Below, one piece after another: positions 53,837-63,445 of a stretch of 64,000 nt of DNA; position 1 is the first letter of the stretch; each line of letters opens with the position of its first letter. A program made the translations under genes and the position numbers. The notes under the pieces are model-generated. The model did not search any database. It worked only from the letters and a program-made list of their open reading frames with translations, and was not told the DNA's origin. This stretch comes from Flavobacterium poyangense. GTDB taxonomy: Bacteria > Bacteroidota > Bacteroidia > Flavobacteriales > Flavobacteriaceae. Location of the stretch: assembly GCF_011751075.1 (NCBI RefSeq), contig NZ_JAALLN010000006.1:186001-250000 (forward strand). The letters are read 5' to 3'.

Positions 53837-54904
53837 TTATAGTGTATTTACGTTATTCAAGTCTGCAAAAGCTTGTTCAAGTCTTGTATTGAATGTCACT
53901 TCGCTTTCACGTACCCATTTTCTTGGGTCGTAGTGTTTTTTGTTTGGAACATCAGCACCGTCAGGGTTACCGATTTGTGTTTTTAAATAGTCAATGTTTT
54001 TAACCATATAATCACGGATTCCTTCTGTATAAGCAAATTGTAAGTCCGTGTCAATGTTCATTTTGATCACTCCGTATCCAATTGCTTCTCTAATCTCTTC
54101 AAGTGTAGAACCTGAACCTCCGTGGAAAACGAAATCTACCGGGTTATGACCAGTGTTGAATTTGTTTTGAACGAAATCCTGAGAGTTTTTTAAGATTTTT
54201 GGAGTCAATTTTACGTTTCCTGGTTTGTATACACCGTGAACGTTACCAAAAGCAGCCGCAATTGTAAATTTAGGACTTACTTTAGATAATTCTTCGTAAG
54301 CATAAGCTACTTCTTCCGGTTGTGTATATAATTTTGAGCTGTCTACATCAGAGTTGTCAACACCATCTTCTTCACCACCTGTAATACCAAGCTCGATTTC
54401 TAATGTCATACCCATTTTACTCATTCTGGCAAGGTATTCTTTGCAGATTTCAATGTTTTCTTCGATTGGCTCTTCAGACAAATCGATCATATGAGAACTG
54501 TATAATGGTTTTCCTGTTGCTGCAAAATGTTCTTCAGAAGCATCTAGTAAACCGTCAATCCAAGGCAATAATTTTTTAGCACAGTGGTCAGTGTGCAGAA
54601 TTACAGTAGCACCGTAAGCTTCTGCTAAAGTGTGAATATGTTTTGCACCTGCAATTGCACCTGCAATAGCTGATTTTTCGTTAGCATTAGATAATCCTTT
54701 ACCGGCATTAAATTGTGCTCCACCGTTTGAAAATTGAATAATAACTGGCGCATTTAGTTTTGCTGCAGTTTCAAGAACTCCATTAATAGTACTTGACCCC
54801 GTAACGTTTACCGCCGGAAGTGCAAATCCTTTTTCTTTTGCATAGTTAAAAATCTCCTGTACCTGATCTCCTGTAGCTACTCCTGGTTTAATGTTGTGTG
54901 CCAT
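53837..54904 (-). CDS. fbaA: Fructose-bisphosphate aldolase, class II
   Basis: A zinc-dependent aldolase of glycolysis and gluconeogenesis, 355 residues from the ATG at 54904 (MAHNIKPGVATGDQVQEIF). An upstream frame to 54967 is rejected because a -7-like box (complement of CAAAAATA, 54945-54952) lies within it. HTDHCAKK carries catalytic Asp106 and zinc ligand His107. ELGITGGEEDGVDNS, AAFGNVHGVYKPGNVKL and VFHGGSGS carry further ligands and the phosphate site. Confidence 0.96.
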   Translation of the reverse strand: MAHNIKPGVATGDQVQEIFNYAKEKGFALPAVNVTGSSTINGVLETAAKLNAPVIIQFSNGGAQFNAGKGLSNANEKSAIAGAIAGAKHIHTLAEAYGATVILHTDHCAKKLLPWIDGLLDASEEHFAATGKPLYSSHMIDLSEEPIEENIEICKEYLARMSKMGMTLEIELGITGGEEDGVDNSDVDSSKLYTQPEEVAYAYEELSKVSPKFTIAAAFGNVHGVYKPGNVKLTPKILKNSQDFVQNKFNTGHNPVDFVFHGGSGSTLEEIREAIGYGVIKMNIDTDLQFAYTEGIRDYMVKNIDYLKTQIGNPDGADVPNKKHYDPRKWVRESEVTFNTRLEQAFADLNNVNTL

Positions 54905-54966
54905 TGTTAATTTTTTTTTATAGTTGTTTTTAGTTTTTAGGTTGCAAAAATAAGAATTAATTAGCA

Positions 54967-57522
54967 TTAGAACGGATAATTTATTCCAAAATTTAAAACC
55001 GAGTGACCAAAATTGTATTCTTTAAACCAGCGATCTCCCTTCTCATGCGACGGATTATAGGTCTTGAAGCCTAAATCTAAACGAACAACAAAAAAGCTTA
55101 AATCGTAACGTAAACCAAATCCTGTTCCCACAGCAATATCAGCTAAATCGTTTAAGTTGTTAAATTTTGCTTTCTCGTCGATGACATTATCGAGCACATT
55201 CCAGATGTTTCCGGCGTCTGCAAAGATGGCTCCTTTTACATCTCCGAAAACTTTAAATCTAAATTCACCGCTGAAAGCAATTTTCATATTGGCCTCATTA
55301 AAGTCATTGGAAGCATTCGTACTTCCAGGACCCAAAGAGTAGGGCTGCCAGGCTCGGTTATCATTCGAACCTCCTGAATAGTAACTTCGGGAGAAAGGAA
55401 TATAATTTGAATTGCCAAACGGAATGGCGATTCCAAAGAAACTTCTTACGGCCAAAACTTTTTCTTTTCCAAAATCCCAATGTTTGATATAATCGAATTC
55501 GGTTTTGATGTATTCAGAATATTCTAAGTTGAATATTTCATAATTGCCGCTTGCATTTTTAGGTAGGCTCGCAATATTTGAAATAGCAGACAATAAAGTC
55601 CCCGCAGATTCTATTTTTGTTTTGAACTGATAAAAAGTGTTGTCGGCTAAATCTTTTTTAGTGGTTTTGGTAAAAGTGTAACTTGTCGCCAGGATAAAAT
55701 CATTTTCGGTCAGACGAACCCTTCTTTCTTCAATGCTTTCTACCTCCTTGTAATTAGGATCTGAAGGCGTTAAAGAGGTTTTTCCATTTAAAACCTGACT
55801 CGTAAAATTGCTTGTTCCTTCTGTTATGATCAGATCGCCATTTTCATCCAAATTTAAGGGGTCTGTGTTGTAGGTACTGGCAATGTCATTTAATTCATTA
55901 TAAGAAGAAGTATAAACATTAAAGTAATTGCCGGGATTTAAATTTCGGACAAATTGAGCATTAAGCAATTCAAATTTTGCGGTATTATTTCGTTTAGGAG
56001 ACCAATTGTAGGCAAGTCCACCGGTGAAGTTTTCCTTGTCCAGACCGATATTTCGTTGTTTCGAAAAACCACTCGAGATACTTGTGGACGGGATCATTCT
56101 TTTAGGGATAATCTTTTCTGTTCCGAATGGTAATAAGATTCTAGGGAAATTCAATTTCATATCAAGACCATATTCCGAAACGTTAAAGAAATTATTGTTC
56201 GGGTTGGCCATGTCTCTTGAAGAGCCTATGTTTACACGAGCAGAAATTTCTAAAGTTTCCGCTCTGTTAAATACATTTCGAATGGTTTGAGAGATACTGG
56301 CTCCAATTCCAAAATTCTGAATATTTGAATGGGTAAGATCGAGCGTAGCACCGAAACTGTATTTTTTTCTTGGAGTTAGAAAAATATTAGCGATGAGTGA
56401 TTGAGCCGTTGAGTCGCGTTTGTCTACTTCGTATTGTATAGAAGGATAATTAAAAATCTTCAGATTATTTAAATATCGGGACGAAAGCGTTGTTCTGGTA
56501 TCTGAAAAGACACTTCCTTTTGTAATAAAAACAGCGTCTGTAATAGCGCGTGGTTTGTATTTTAATTTTTTGTAGCTGTATAAATTAAAGTTGTTGTACG
56601 TAGTGCTGTCTTTGATTTGACCTTTTGAATTCGCTGCAGAATAATCAGTGTAGATGTTTACATCGCTTATTTTGTATAATTTAAAAGGTTCTGTACGGCT
56701 CGAATCTTTTTCCTGAATCGTGTTGTTGTTAATAATTAAATTAACATCAGCTTTGTTTTTTTTGCCAATGGTGTCAATATCATACGTTACATAAGTAGGC
56801 TGAAAATAATAAGCACCATGATTTCTGAAATAGGTTGTAATACGGTTTTTCTCTTCTTCAAAATCAGAGGTTTTAAATTGGTTGCCTGATTTTACCAAGG
56901 AGAGTTCCTTATTTGTTTTGTATAAAGAATCTAACGCAGGAGTTAAAATAGTGGTTCTGATCGAATCTAAAAGGTAAGCCGGACCGGTAGTAATGTGGTA
57001 ATTGATTCGGGCTTTTTTGCGTGCTATACTGTCAATGGTATAGGCTGTTTTGACATTAAAATAGCCGTTGTTAAAATAGTAGAATTTCAGACGTAATAAC
57101 GTTTTTTTTGTTTTAGCTGTATCGATAATTACCGGAGGCTCTCCTGTGTTTTTTAAAAATTCATGAATCCCTTTGTATAAAAATGACTGTCCAAGTCGGT
57201 CTACTTGTTTTGCTGACAGTATTTTAGACTGACGTTCGTATAAACCCGGATTGTTTTTAAATTTTGCCTGATAGGTAGAATCCGGATTTAAGTTGGCCAA
57301 ATTGTATAAATTCAAACGCAATTTGTATCCTAATAAAGTTCCGTTTGGTTTTTGATACATCTGATTGGATGCAGTTTCATCATTTGTAGACTTTCCATTA
57401 ACAAGAATATTGTTTTTAGTAAGAAGACTTTTCCCGTCGGGAACTCTTTTTACAGCATTACAAGCGCAAATAAGTATTGCTATTAGAATAAATGCTAGTA
57501 TTTTTGTGGAATTCTTTTTCAA
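54967..57522 (-). CDS. TamA/BamA-like outer-membrane assembly protein, lipoprotein type (TamL-like)
   Basis: An 851-residue outer-membrane protein with a lipoprotein signal (ILICAC, Cys21). POTRA-like repeats (about residues 30-400; VPDGKSLLTKNNILVNGK; YYFNNGYFNVKTAYTID) precede a C-terminal Omp85 barrel with RSYYSGGSNDNRAWQPYSLGPG and FADAGNIWNV, ending in GINYPF. The lipid anchor and build match TamL of Bacteroidota, the TamA-like partner of TamB. No tamB gene is next to it. It reads toward fbaA and is divergent from the methyltransferase gene by 37 bases. Confidence 0.85.
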   Translation of the reverse strand: MKKNSTKILAFILIAILICACNAVKRVPDGKSLLTKNNILVNGKSTNDETASNQMYQKPNGTLLGYKLRLNLYNLANLNPDSTYQAKFKNNPGLYERQSKILSAKQVDRLGQSFLYKGIHEFLKNTGEPPVIIDTAKTKKTLLRLKFYYFNNGYFNVKTAYTIDSIARKKARINYHITTGPAYLLDSIRTTILTPALDSLYKTNKELSLVKSGNQFKTSDFEEEKNRITTYFRNHGAYYFQPTYVTYDIDTIGKKNKADVNLIINNNTIQEKDSSRTEPFKLYKISDVNIYTDYSAANSKGQIKDSTTYNNFNLYSYKKLKYKPRAITDAVFITKGSVFSDTRTTLSSRYLNNLKIFNYPSIQYEVDKRDSTAQSLIANIFLTPRKKYSFGATLDLTHSNIQNFGIGASISQTIRNVFNRAETLEISARVNIGSSRDMANPNNNFFNVSEYGLDMKLNFPRILLPFGTEKIIPKRMIPSTSISSGFSKQRNIGLDKENFTGGLAYNWSPKRNNTAKFELLNAQFVRNLNPGNYFNVYTSSYNELNDIASTYNTDPLNLDENGDLIITEGTSNFTSQVLNGKTSLTPSDPNYKEVESIEERRVRLTENDFILATSYTFTKTTKKDLADNTFYQFKTKIESAGTLLSAISNIASLPKNASGNYEIFNLEYSEYIKTEFDYIKHWDFGKEKVLAVRSFFGIAIPFGNSNYIPFSRSYYSGGSNDNRAWQPYSLGPGSTNASNDFNEANMKIAFSGEFRFKVFGDVKGAIFADAGNIWNVLDNVIDEKAKFNNLNDLADIAVGTGFGLRYDLSFFVVRLDLGFKTYNPSHEKGDRWFKEYNFGHSVLNFGINYPF

Positions 57523-57559
57523 GTGTTATTTAATATTTAATTCAAAAGTACATTATTTT

Positions 57560-58288
57560 ATGGTTAGTAAAAACCAAATAAAGCTTATATCAAGTTTACA
57601 TCAAAAAAAGCAACGTTTTGCAAATCAATTATTTTTCGCCGAAGGGGTAAAAGTAATTCAGGAACTCTTGCAGTCTAACTTTGAATTAGAACATTTGTAT
57701 ACCACACAAAATGATTTTGAAATTGTTCATTCCTCAAAACGCACGCTTATTTATGAGCAAGAACTTAAAAAAATAAGTGCTTTAGCAACTCCAAACTCTT
57801 GTCTGGCCGTTTTCAAGATGCCGGCAGAAAACAAAATTAACGATACCGGTCTGATTCTGGCATTAGACGACATTCGCGATCCCGGAAATTTGGGGACAAT
57901 TCTGCGTTTGTGCGATTGGTTCGGAATTAAGCAGATTATTTGCTCAAAAGAAACCGTTGATATTTACAATCCAAAAGTTGTACAAGCTACAATGGGGTCT
58001 ATTACCAGAGTAAATGTAAATTATGTCGATTTAAACACTTTTCTTTCACAAACAAAATTACCTGTTTTTGGAACTTTCATGAACGGAGAAAACATTTATC
58101 AATCTAATTTGCCTCAGGACGGAATCATTATTATGGGTAATGAAGCGAACGGTATTTCAGAAGAGATTGAAAAAAAGGTTACAAGCCGACTTACAATTCC
58201 GAGATTTGGAGAGCTGCAAAAAACCGAAAGTTTAAATGTAGCTACCGCAACAGCAATTATTCTCAGTGAGTTTAAACGAAATAGTTAA
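57560..58288 (+). CDS. TrmH/SpoU family RNA 2'-O-methyltransferase
   Basis: A SAM-dependent RNA ribose methylase, 242 residues from the ATG at 57560 (MVSKNQIKLISSLHQKK). A longer frame to 57365 runs into the tamL-like gene and is rejected. The substrate-binding domain (FAEGVKVIQELL) precedes the knotted SPOUT domain with LDDIRDPGNLGTILRLCDWFG, MGSITRVNV, IIMGNEANGISEEI and SLNVATATAIIL. The target nucleotide is unknown. It is convergent with porT, 9 bases apart. Confidence 0.9.
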   Translation: MVSKNQIKLISSLHQKKQRFANQLFFAEGVKVIQELLQSNFELEHLYTTQNDFEIVHSSKRTLIYEQELKKISALATPNSCLAVFKMPAENKINDTGLILALDDIRDPGNLGTILRLCDWFGIKQIICSKETVDIYNPKVVQATMGSITRVNVNYVDLNTFLSQTKLPVFGTFMNGENIYQSNLPQDGIIIMGNEANGISEEIEKKVTSRLTIPRFGELQKTESLNVATATAIILSEFKRNS

Positions 58289-58297
58289 GATTTTGTT

Positions 58298-59005
58298 TTA
58301 ATGAAAAGTAAAATTTACTAAAATAGCTCTCGATTTCATAGAATCAATATTATCTGTCCATGGACTTGGTGTGCCCGGTTTATCACGAATTAATTCATCT
58401 GTGATACCAAACATACCTCTAATAGAAGGAGAGAAAATAAAATATTCTGTAAAAAGATCGATTCCAAAACCAACTTCATAAGCAGCAGTCCATTGTTTTA
58501 CTCTGAATTTTTGCTCGTGATTGTCATCTTGCGATTTGGCATTACTGGAAAGATTTAAGGTTGTTGACATTCCTCCAACTAAATACGGACGGATATTTCC
58601 TGTTCGCAAAGCAGAGAATTTTAACAATAATGGAAAATGGATATAGGTGCTGTTTACCTCTCTCAAATAATCTTTCTTCTCCGGAAGAGGGTAGTACAGG
58701 TCACGTTTGGTATAATACAAACCTGGTTCAAAACGCAGGTTAATGTATTCCTGTAATCTTAAATCGGCAACAACACCAACATTAAAACCGGTTGTTTTTT
58801 TTACCTGAATATCCTGTTGTACGGGATCTTTGTAATCAAATTTAAAGTCGAAACTGTTAAAACCTAAGTAATAACCAAAATACACTCGCTGTTTTTGCCA
58901 GTTTTCGAGATTAATAATAGGATCTTTACTAAACATATTTTTAGCAAATTGTGAGTATCCCTTTGTTGTTAAGGCTAATAAAATTATGATTACTGTTTTT
59001 TTCAT
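58298..59005 (-). CDS. porT: Type IX secretion/gliding protein PorT
   Basis: An outer-membrane beta-barrel protein of 235 residues needed for T9SS export. The ATG at 59005 gives signal peptide MKKTVIIILLALTTKGYSQ. The following WQKQRVYFGYYLGFNSFDFKFDY, GLYYTKRDLYY, NSTYIHFPLLLKFSA, RPYLVGGMS and YEVGFGIDLFTEYFIFSPSIRGMFG are PorT blocks. It starts one base after the ubiE stop, a pairing common in Flavobacteriia. A longer frame to 59044 overlaps ubiE and is rejected. Confidence 0.9.
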   Translation of the reverse strand: MKKTVIIILLALTTKGYSQFAKNMFSKDPIINLENWQKQRVYFGYYLGFNSFDFKFDYKDPVQQDIQVKKTTGFNVGVVADLRLQEYINLRFEPGLYYTKRDLYYPLPEKKDYLREVNSTYIHFPLLLKFSALRTGNIRPYLVGGMSTTLNLSSNAKSQDDNHEQKFRVKQWTAAYEVGFGIDLFTEYFIFSPSIRGMFGITDELIRDKPGTPSPWTDNIDSMKSRAILVNFTFH

Positions 59006-59006
59006 A

Positions 59007-59738
59007 CTATTTCTTAGAAGCAGAGTAAATGGTTGCAACTCCAAAAGTTTGTGGCATAGCTACAACATCTATAAACCCAATTTTTCGTAAAATATTGTTC
59101 AGAGCCTCGCCATAAGGGAAAGCAGCAGCAGATTCAGACAAATAACCATAAGCGGAATTGTCTTTGGAAAATAATTTTCCTATTAGTGGAAGTATGTTTT
59201 TCGTGTAAAAACGATACCCTTGTTTGCAAGGTGTTTTATCAGGAACTGAGGTCTCTAAAATTACAAAAACGCCATTTGGTTTTAAAACTCTTAGAATTTC
59301 AGCAAAACCTTTTTCCAGATTTTCAAAGTTTCGAACACCAAAACCAACGGTGATTGCGTCAAAATGATTGTCTTCAAAAGGGATATTCTCAGAATCGCCT
59401 AAAACCAACTCGATAACATTTGATAACTTTTTTTCTTCTACTTTTCTTTTTCCAACTTCTAGCATTCCTGCTGAAATATCCAAACCAATGATTTTTTCTG
59501 CATTTGTTTGTGCCATTAGAATAGCCAAATCACCGGTTCCGGTAGCGATATCAAGGATAATTTTTGGTTTAGTGTCGGAAACTATTTTTAATACCTTCTT
59601 TCTCCACTTAATATCAATTCCAAATGAAATTACGCGGTTTAAATTATCATAGTTTCCAGAGATCGTATCAAACATTTGAGCAACTTGTTCTTTTTTGCCT
59701 AATGTAGAGTTTTTATACGGAGTTATTTTTTCAGACAT
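59007..59738 (-). CDS. ubiE: Demethylmenaquinone methyltransferase
   Basis: The SAM-dependent C-methyltransferase that finishes menaquinone synthesis, 243 residues. Blocks are [36 protein letters not shown] (SAM motif I), [44 protein letters not shown] and [12 protein letters not shown]. Since Bacteroidota use menaquinone, menG is an equally apt name. It is followed directly by porT. A -7-like box (complement of CAAATATA, 59753-59760) lies close upstream. Confidence 0.95.
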   Translation of the reverse strand: MSEKITPYKNSTLGKKEQVAQMFDTISGNYDNLNRVISFGIDIKWRKKVLKIVSDTKPKIILDIATGTGDLAILMAQTNAEKIIGLDISAGMLEVGKRKVEEKKLSNVIELVLGDSENIPFEDNHFDAITVGFGVRNFENLEKGFAEILRVLKPNGVFVILETSVPDKTPCKQGYRFYTKNILPLIGKLFSKDNSAYGYLSESAAAFPYGEALNNILRKIGFIDVVAMPQTFGVATIYSASKK

Positions 59739-60279
59739 TTTTTTAATTTACGCAAATATAATACAAATCTTCTTTAACTGTAATTCAGTTTTTTAATTTG
59801 TAAATCAAATGTTTCAGAAAAGCAGAATTTTAGCAAAACATAGGTTTTTTCACCATCACCAAAAGGGGGTATTTTGCAAAAATCACGGTAAGTGGGTATT
59901 GTGCGGGTAAGAATTTATGGCCAATTTTGTAATGTTGTTAATCTGAATTAGTATGATGATTACCGATAAGTTAGTGACTTAAAATCAAATGAATTTCCCC
60001 GTGCTTGTTATTCGTTTGTTCTTGTAGTAGTTTTAGTGTGTTGTTTTTATGACAATACTTTTTTAAAAGCGCAATACGTTCTTAGGATTAAATTTGTTTT
60101 TGGAAATTTTAATTTTCTTTGCCTTTAGTGCCTTCGTGGTATTTGGTACTAAAGGCTCTTTTTTTGAGACTTGTCTCAGGAAAAAATCCAATTTGTAAGA
60201 ATCATTTATGTCAGGTGATTTTTATCTAGATCAAACTCTACTCTTGAATAAGTCCTAAGTTGGAAATCAGTTTTTCATT
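59739..60279. other. Gene-free region with an orphan terminator
   Basis: No coding frame found. Two similar 11-base units (GGGTATTTTGC at 59867 and GGGTATTGTGC at 59894) sit 27 bases apart. A + strand terminator at 60121-60165 has no gene upstream of it on that strand. Confidence 0.5.
60121..60165 (+). terminator. Orphan rho-independent terminator
   Basis: Stem GCCTTTAGTGCC (60121-60132) with GGTACTAAAGGC (60145-60156) and an 8-base T run (60158-60165). The nearest + strand gene is far upstream (spoU-like, ending 58288), so it may end an unannotated short RNA. Confidence 0.6.
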
Positions 60280-60308
60280 AAAAACACCTTCATTTGAGGG
60301 TGTTTTTT
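60280..60308 (-). terminator. folA terminator
   Basis: Stem AAAACACC ... GGGTGTTTT with Ts on the minus-strand side, immediately after the folA stop at 60311. The T run on the other side could also serve the + strand. Confidence 0.75.
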
Positions 60309-60310
60309 AT

Positions 60311-60793
60311 TTATGCTTTAACGAAAGTCTCATAAGTGTAATCGTAAAGGTGTTTTTCGTCTTTTTCGTTAGCTTCAGATTCGACAAGTTGCCATTCCTC
60401 TTTTTTAATATCAGGGAAAAAAGTATCCGCTTCAAAGCTGTGATGTACTCTTGTTATTTCTAAAACATCAGCAAAAGGCATGGCTAAAGTATAGATTTCT
60501 CCTCCTCCAATAACAAAAGAGTCTTCATTTGTCGGGCATTTTGCAATGGCTTCTTCTATGCTTTTTACTACGATGCAACCTTCAGGTTGGTAATTTTCCT
60601 GACGGGTTATTACCACGTGAGTCCTGTTTGGTAAAGGTTTTGGAAGGCTCTCAAAAGTCTTTCTCCCCATTATAATATGGTGGTTCGTTGTAAGAGCTTT
60701 AAATCTTTTGAAATCATTTGGCAGATGCCAAATCAATTCGTTGTTTTTTCCAAGAGCATTGTTTTCGGCAACAGCCGCTATCATTATAATCAT
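60311..60793 (-). CDS. folA: Dihydrofolate reductase
   Basis: It reduces dihydrofolate with NADPH to support thymidylate and purine synthesis; 160 residues. MIIMIAAVAENNALGKNNELIWHLPNDFKRFK matches the DHFR N-terminus and shows 60793 is the start. The cofactor-site block is IIMGRKTFESLP, then FVIGGGEIYTLAMPFADVLEITRVHHSFEADTFFP. It starts 11 bases after the 2TM gene, and thyA, its metabolic partner, lies about 1 kb upstream. Confidence 0.96.
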   Translation of the reverse strand: MIIMIAAVAENNALGKNNELIWHLPNDFKRFKALTTNHHIIMGRKTFESLPKPLPNRTHVVITRQENYQPEGCIVVKSIEEAIAKCPTNEDSFVIGGGEIYTLAMPFADVLEITRVHHSFEADTFFPDIKKEEWQLVESEANEKDEKHLYDYTYETFVKA

Positions 60794-60804
60794 GGTATGC
60801 TGAA

Positions 60805-61152
60805 CTAAATTTTATTTTCGGTATCCTCGTTTATTTTTGATTCTAATTGACTGATTCTTTTTTGTTGTAAAGCAACAAGTCTGTCAATTTGTTCCCTTTC
60901 CCAGTTTTTATTCATGAATCGATCTGTGATATAAACTTTTATAAAATGCAGTATAAATATAAAAAGCCATATTGTGATCGCCCAAATACACCAATTTTGA
61001 TTACTGGTACTAACACCAAATCCAAAAAATCGATTTGCAATAAATAAAAACAAACTGCCTATAAGAAAAAGGACGAAATGAAAATATAATACTTTTTTCT
61101 GTCTGATTCTTCTTCTGGCATACTCGTATTGTTCGTGGACTTCTTTTTCCAT
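60805..61152 (-). CDS. 2TM domain protein
   Basis: A 115-residue protein with two membrane helices (about residues 22-40 and 55-76), a basic N-terminus (EQYEYARRRIRQKK) and a coiled, charged tail (about 83-115, REQIDRLVALQQKRISQLESKI). This is the 2TM domain family of Bacteroidota; its role is unknown. It is 11 bases upstream of folA and likely co-transcribed. Confidence 0.85.
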   Translation of the reverse strand: MEKEVHEQYEYARRRIRQKKVLYFHFVLFLIGSLFLFIANRFFGFGVSTSNQNWCIWAITIWLFIFILHFIKVYITDRFMNKNWEREQIDRLVALQQKRISQLESKINEDTENKI

Positions 61153-61397
61153 AAGATTAAAAAAAATAATGAGATTATAAAGTTAGAATTTATTTTGAAA
61201 TCTCAATATTCTGAGCGTGGAATATTTATTTTTTAAAGAGTTAATTATCTGAAATCCAAAATTTAAGATGGAATTAATTATGAATAGAGAAAAAAAAATA
61301 TTTACTTTTTGATATTATCATAAATCGGTTTTCCTGATGTTGAATGTTCAGATGAATTTATGTAAATTAGACGTACTAATCTAAAAATTAAATAGTT

Positions 61398-61694
61398 ATG
61401 GCTTTGAAGAAACAGTTTGTAAAGACGAAACCAGTTTGTAAAGTTACATTTTCAATTGATGCTAAGGAGGCTAATGCCGTAGCTGTAGTTGGAGATTTTA
61501 ACAATTGGAATGCTCAGGAAGGAACTTTAAGTAAGTTGAAAAACGGAACTTTTAAAGCAACTTACGACCTGGTAAAAGATGCAATTTACGAGTTTAAATA
61601 CATAATTGACGGAAGTTATGTTAATGACCCCGAAGCAGATTCGTATCAATGGAATGATTTCGCAGGAAGCGAAAACAGTGTGTTAGTCGTATAA
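61398..61694 (+). CDS. Isoamylase N-terminal/CBM48-like small protein
   Basis: A 98-residue protein that is only an early-set beta-sandwich: VAVVGDFNNWNAQEGTLSKLKNGTFKATYDL and YEFKYIIDGSYVNDPEADSYQ are the classic glycogen-binding CBM48/AMPK-beta-like blocks. It has no catalytic domain or signal peptide, so a cytoplasmic glycogen-binding or regulatory role is likely. Confidence 0.88.
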   Translation: MALKKQFVKTKPVCKVTFSIDAKEANAVAVVGDFNNWNAQEGTLSKLKNGTFKATYDLVKDAIYEFKYIIDGSYVNDPEADSYQWNDFAGSENSVLVV

Positions 61695-61695
61695 A

Positions 61696-61719
61696 AAAAT
61701 CCGCTAAAAAGCGGATTTT
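61696..61719. terminator. Bidirectional terminator between the CBM48-like gene and thyA
   Basis: Perfect 10-base stem AAAATCCGCT/AGCGGATTTT with an AAAA loop, flanked by A and T runs. Both convergent genes end within a few bases of it. Confidence 0.85.
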
Positions 61720-61725
61720 GTATTT

Positions 61726-62577
61726 TTATACAGCAACACTGCCTTTTATACCGGCGTGTGGTTCGTAATCTAACAATGTGAAATCTTTATAATCAAAATC
61801 AAAAATGTTTTTAATCTCCGGATTTAAAATCATTTTTGGTAGTGGTTTTGGCTCACGTGTCAATTGCAACTCCAGTTGCTCAAAATGATTGTTGTAGATG
61901 TGTGCATCTCCAAAGGTGTGGATAAATTCTCCCTGCTCCAAATCGCAAACTTGTGCAATCATCATCGTTAAAAGAGCATAAGAAGCAATATTAAAAGGTA
62001 CTCCTAAAAAGATATCAGCACTTCGCTGGTAAAGTTGACAGGAAAGTTTTCCTTTTGTTTCTCCTTTAGTTTCATCAGGACTTGTTACATAAAACTGAAA
62101 AAAGGCATGACAAGGAGGTAGGGCTGCTTTATTGTTGGCAACATTCTCTTCAAATGATTTTTTTGTATCCGGCAAAACCGAAGGATTCCATGCAGAAACC
62201 AACATTCTACGGCTATTCGGATTTGTTTTTAGTTCGGTAATTAATTCAGAAATCTGATCAATTTCTTCGCTGTTCCAATTGCGCCATTGATGTCCGTAAA
62301 CAGGACCTAAATCGCCATTAGAATCGGCCCATGCGTCCCAAATTTTAACTCCGTTTTCCTGAAGATAAGCAATGTTGGTGTCGCCTTTTAAAAACCACAG
62401 CAATTCGTAAATAATAGACTTTAAGTGTAATTTTTTGGTGGTAACCATTGGGAAACCTTCACTTAAATCAAAGCGCATCTGGTAGCCAAAAACACTTTTT
62501 GTTCCGGTTCCTGTACGGTCGCCTTTTTGATTGCCGTTTTCTAAAACGTGTTTTACTAAATCTAAGTATTGTTTCAT
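61726..62577 (-). CDS. thyA: Thymidylate synthase
   Basis: It methylates dUMP to dTMP with methylenetetrahydrofolate; 283 residues. DRTGTGT binds phosphate, [12 protein letters not shown] carries the nucleophile Cys156, and [24 protein letters not shown] is the dUMP site. An insertion of about 15 residues ([15 protein letters not shown]) precedes the active site compared with E. coli ThyA. The 2TM-folA pair lies just beyond, linking folate steps. Confidence 0.97.
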   Translation of the reverse strand: MKQYLDLVKHVLENGNQKGDRTGTGTKSVFGYQMRFDLSEGFPMVTTKKLHLKSIIYELLWFLKGDTNIAYLQENGVKIWDAWADSNGDLGPVYGHQWRNWNSEEIDQISELITELKTNPNSRRMLVSAWNPSVLPDTKKSFEENVANNKAALPPCHAFFQFYVTSPDETKGETKGKLSCQLYQRSADIFLGVPFNIASYALLTMMIAQVCDLEQGEFIHTFGDAHIYNNHFEQLELQLTREPKPLPKMILNPEIKNIFDFDYKDFTLLDYEPHAGIKGSVAV

Positions 62578-62583
62578 TAGGAT

Positions 62584-62639
62584 GTTTATTCGTTTAATTG
62601 TTTAATCGTTTAATCGGTTAAACAATTAAACGAATAAAC
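62584..62639. repeat. Perfect 22-base inverted repeat upstream of thyA
   Basis: Arms 62584-62605 and 62618-62639 are exact complements, built of GTTTAATTG/CGTTTAA units with a 12-base loop. It sits between the nuclease gene and the thyA start; there is no T run. Confidence 0.8.
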
Positions 62640-62655
62640 GATTAAACATTGAAGT

Positions 62656-63279
62656 CTATCTTTTCGAGATTTCGTCTCTGATTTTAGCTGCTTTTTCGTA
62701 ATCTTCCTGAGAAACGGCCTGATCTAAAAGATCGTTTAACTCTTGTAAGCTATGTTTTGCATAGACATCACCGGATTGATTGCTTTCTTCTTCATGTCCA
62801 AAAGTCTCCGGATTTGACAGCACGTCATCTATTTCCTGAGCCCCCTGATCGGTATCTGCAGAATTTGATTTTAAGTAAATTCCCGCTTTGTCCAGAATGT
62901 TTTTGTAAGTGAAAATAGGCGCGTTAAAACGCAATGCTAAAGCGATTGCATCTGATGTTCTGGCATCAATAATTTCCTCGATTTTGTCTCTCTCGCAAAT
63001 TAAGCTCGAATAAAAAACACCGTCAACAAGTTTGTGAATAATGACTTGTTTCACTACTATGTCAAATCTTTCTGCGAAGTTTTTGAATAAATCGTGCGTT
63101 AGTGGGCGAGGAGGTTTTATTTCCTTTTCTAAAGCAATTGCAATCGATTGGGCTTCAAAAGCACCAATAACAATTGGAAGTTTTCTTTCGCCATCAACTT
63201 CATTCAAAATAAGGGCATAAGCGCCATTTTGAGTTTGACTGTATGATATTCCTTTTATGGATAGTTTTACTAGACTCAT
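62656..63279 (-). CDS. Bifunctional nuclease (DUF151) with UVR motif
   Basis: A 207-residue protein: residues 1 to about 140 are a bifunctional-nuclease (DUF151) domain (LPIVIGAFEAQSIAIALE; RPLTHDLFKNFAERFDI; EIIDARTSDAIALALRFNAPIF), and the last 30 residues are a UvrB/UvrC-type motif (LQELNDLLDQAVSQEDYEKAAKIRDEISKR). The family can cut RNA and DNA in plants and thermophiles; the cellular role in bacteria is unclear. Confidence 0.9.
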   Translation of the reverse strand: MSLVKLSIKGISYSQTQNGAYALILNEVDGERKLPIVIGAFEAQSIAIALEKEIKPPRPLTHDLFKNFAERFDIVVKQVIIHKLVDGVFYSSLICERDKIEEIIDARTSDAIALALRFNAPIFTYKNILDKAGIYLKSNSADTDQGAQEIDDVLSNPETFGHEEESNQSGDVYAKHSLQELNDLLDQAVSQEDYEKAAKIRDEISKR

Positions 63280-63371
63280 ATATGTGGGTAAAAAAGGGCA
63301 ATTAATGCCTCATTTTAATACTTTTTTTGATTGAAAAATAAAGGTGCAATTTTAATCAAAAAATATGGAAC

Positions 63372-63420
63372 AAAAAAGCTACCTAAAACAAAGATACGAT
63401 TATCTTGTTTTTAGGCAGCT
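63372..63420 (-). terminator. etfA terminator
   Basis: A long minus-strand hairpin (AGCT.CCTAAAA.CAA.GATA against its complement) followed by a T run, 25 bases past the etfA stop. Confidence 0.8.
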
Positions 63421-63445
63421 ATATTTTTATAGAGAATTTTGAGAT

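Noticed and set aside
57365..57559. Extended start for the SpoU-type methyltransferase
   Set aside because: The extra 65 residues run antisense through the tamL-like gene and do not resemble the family; 57560 fits.
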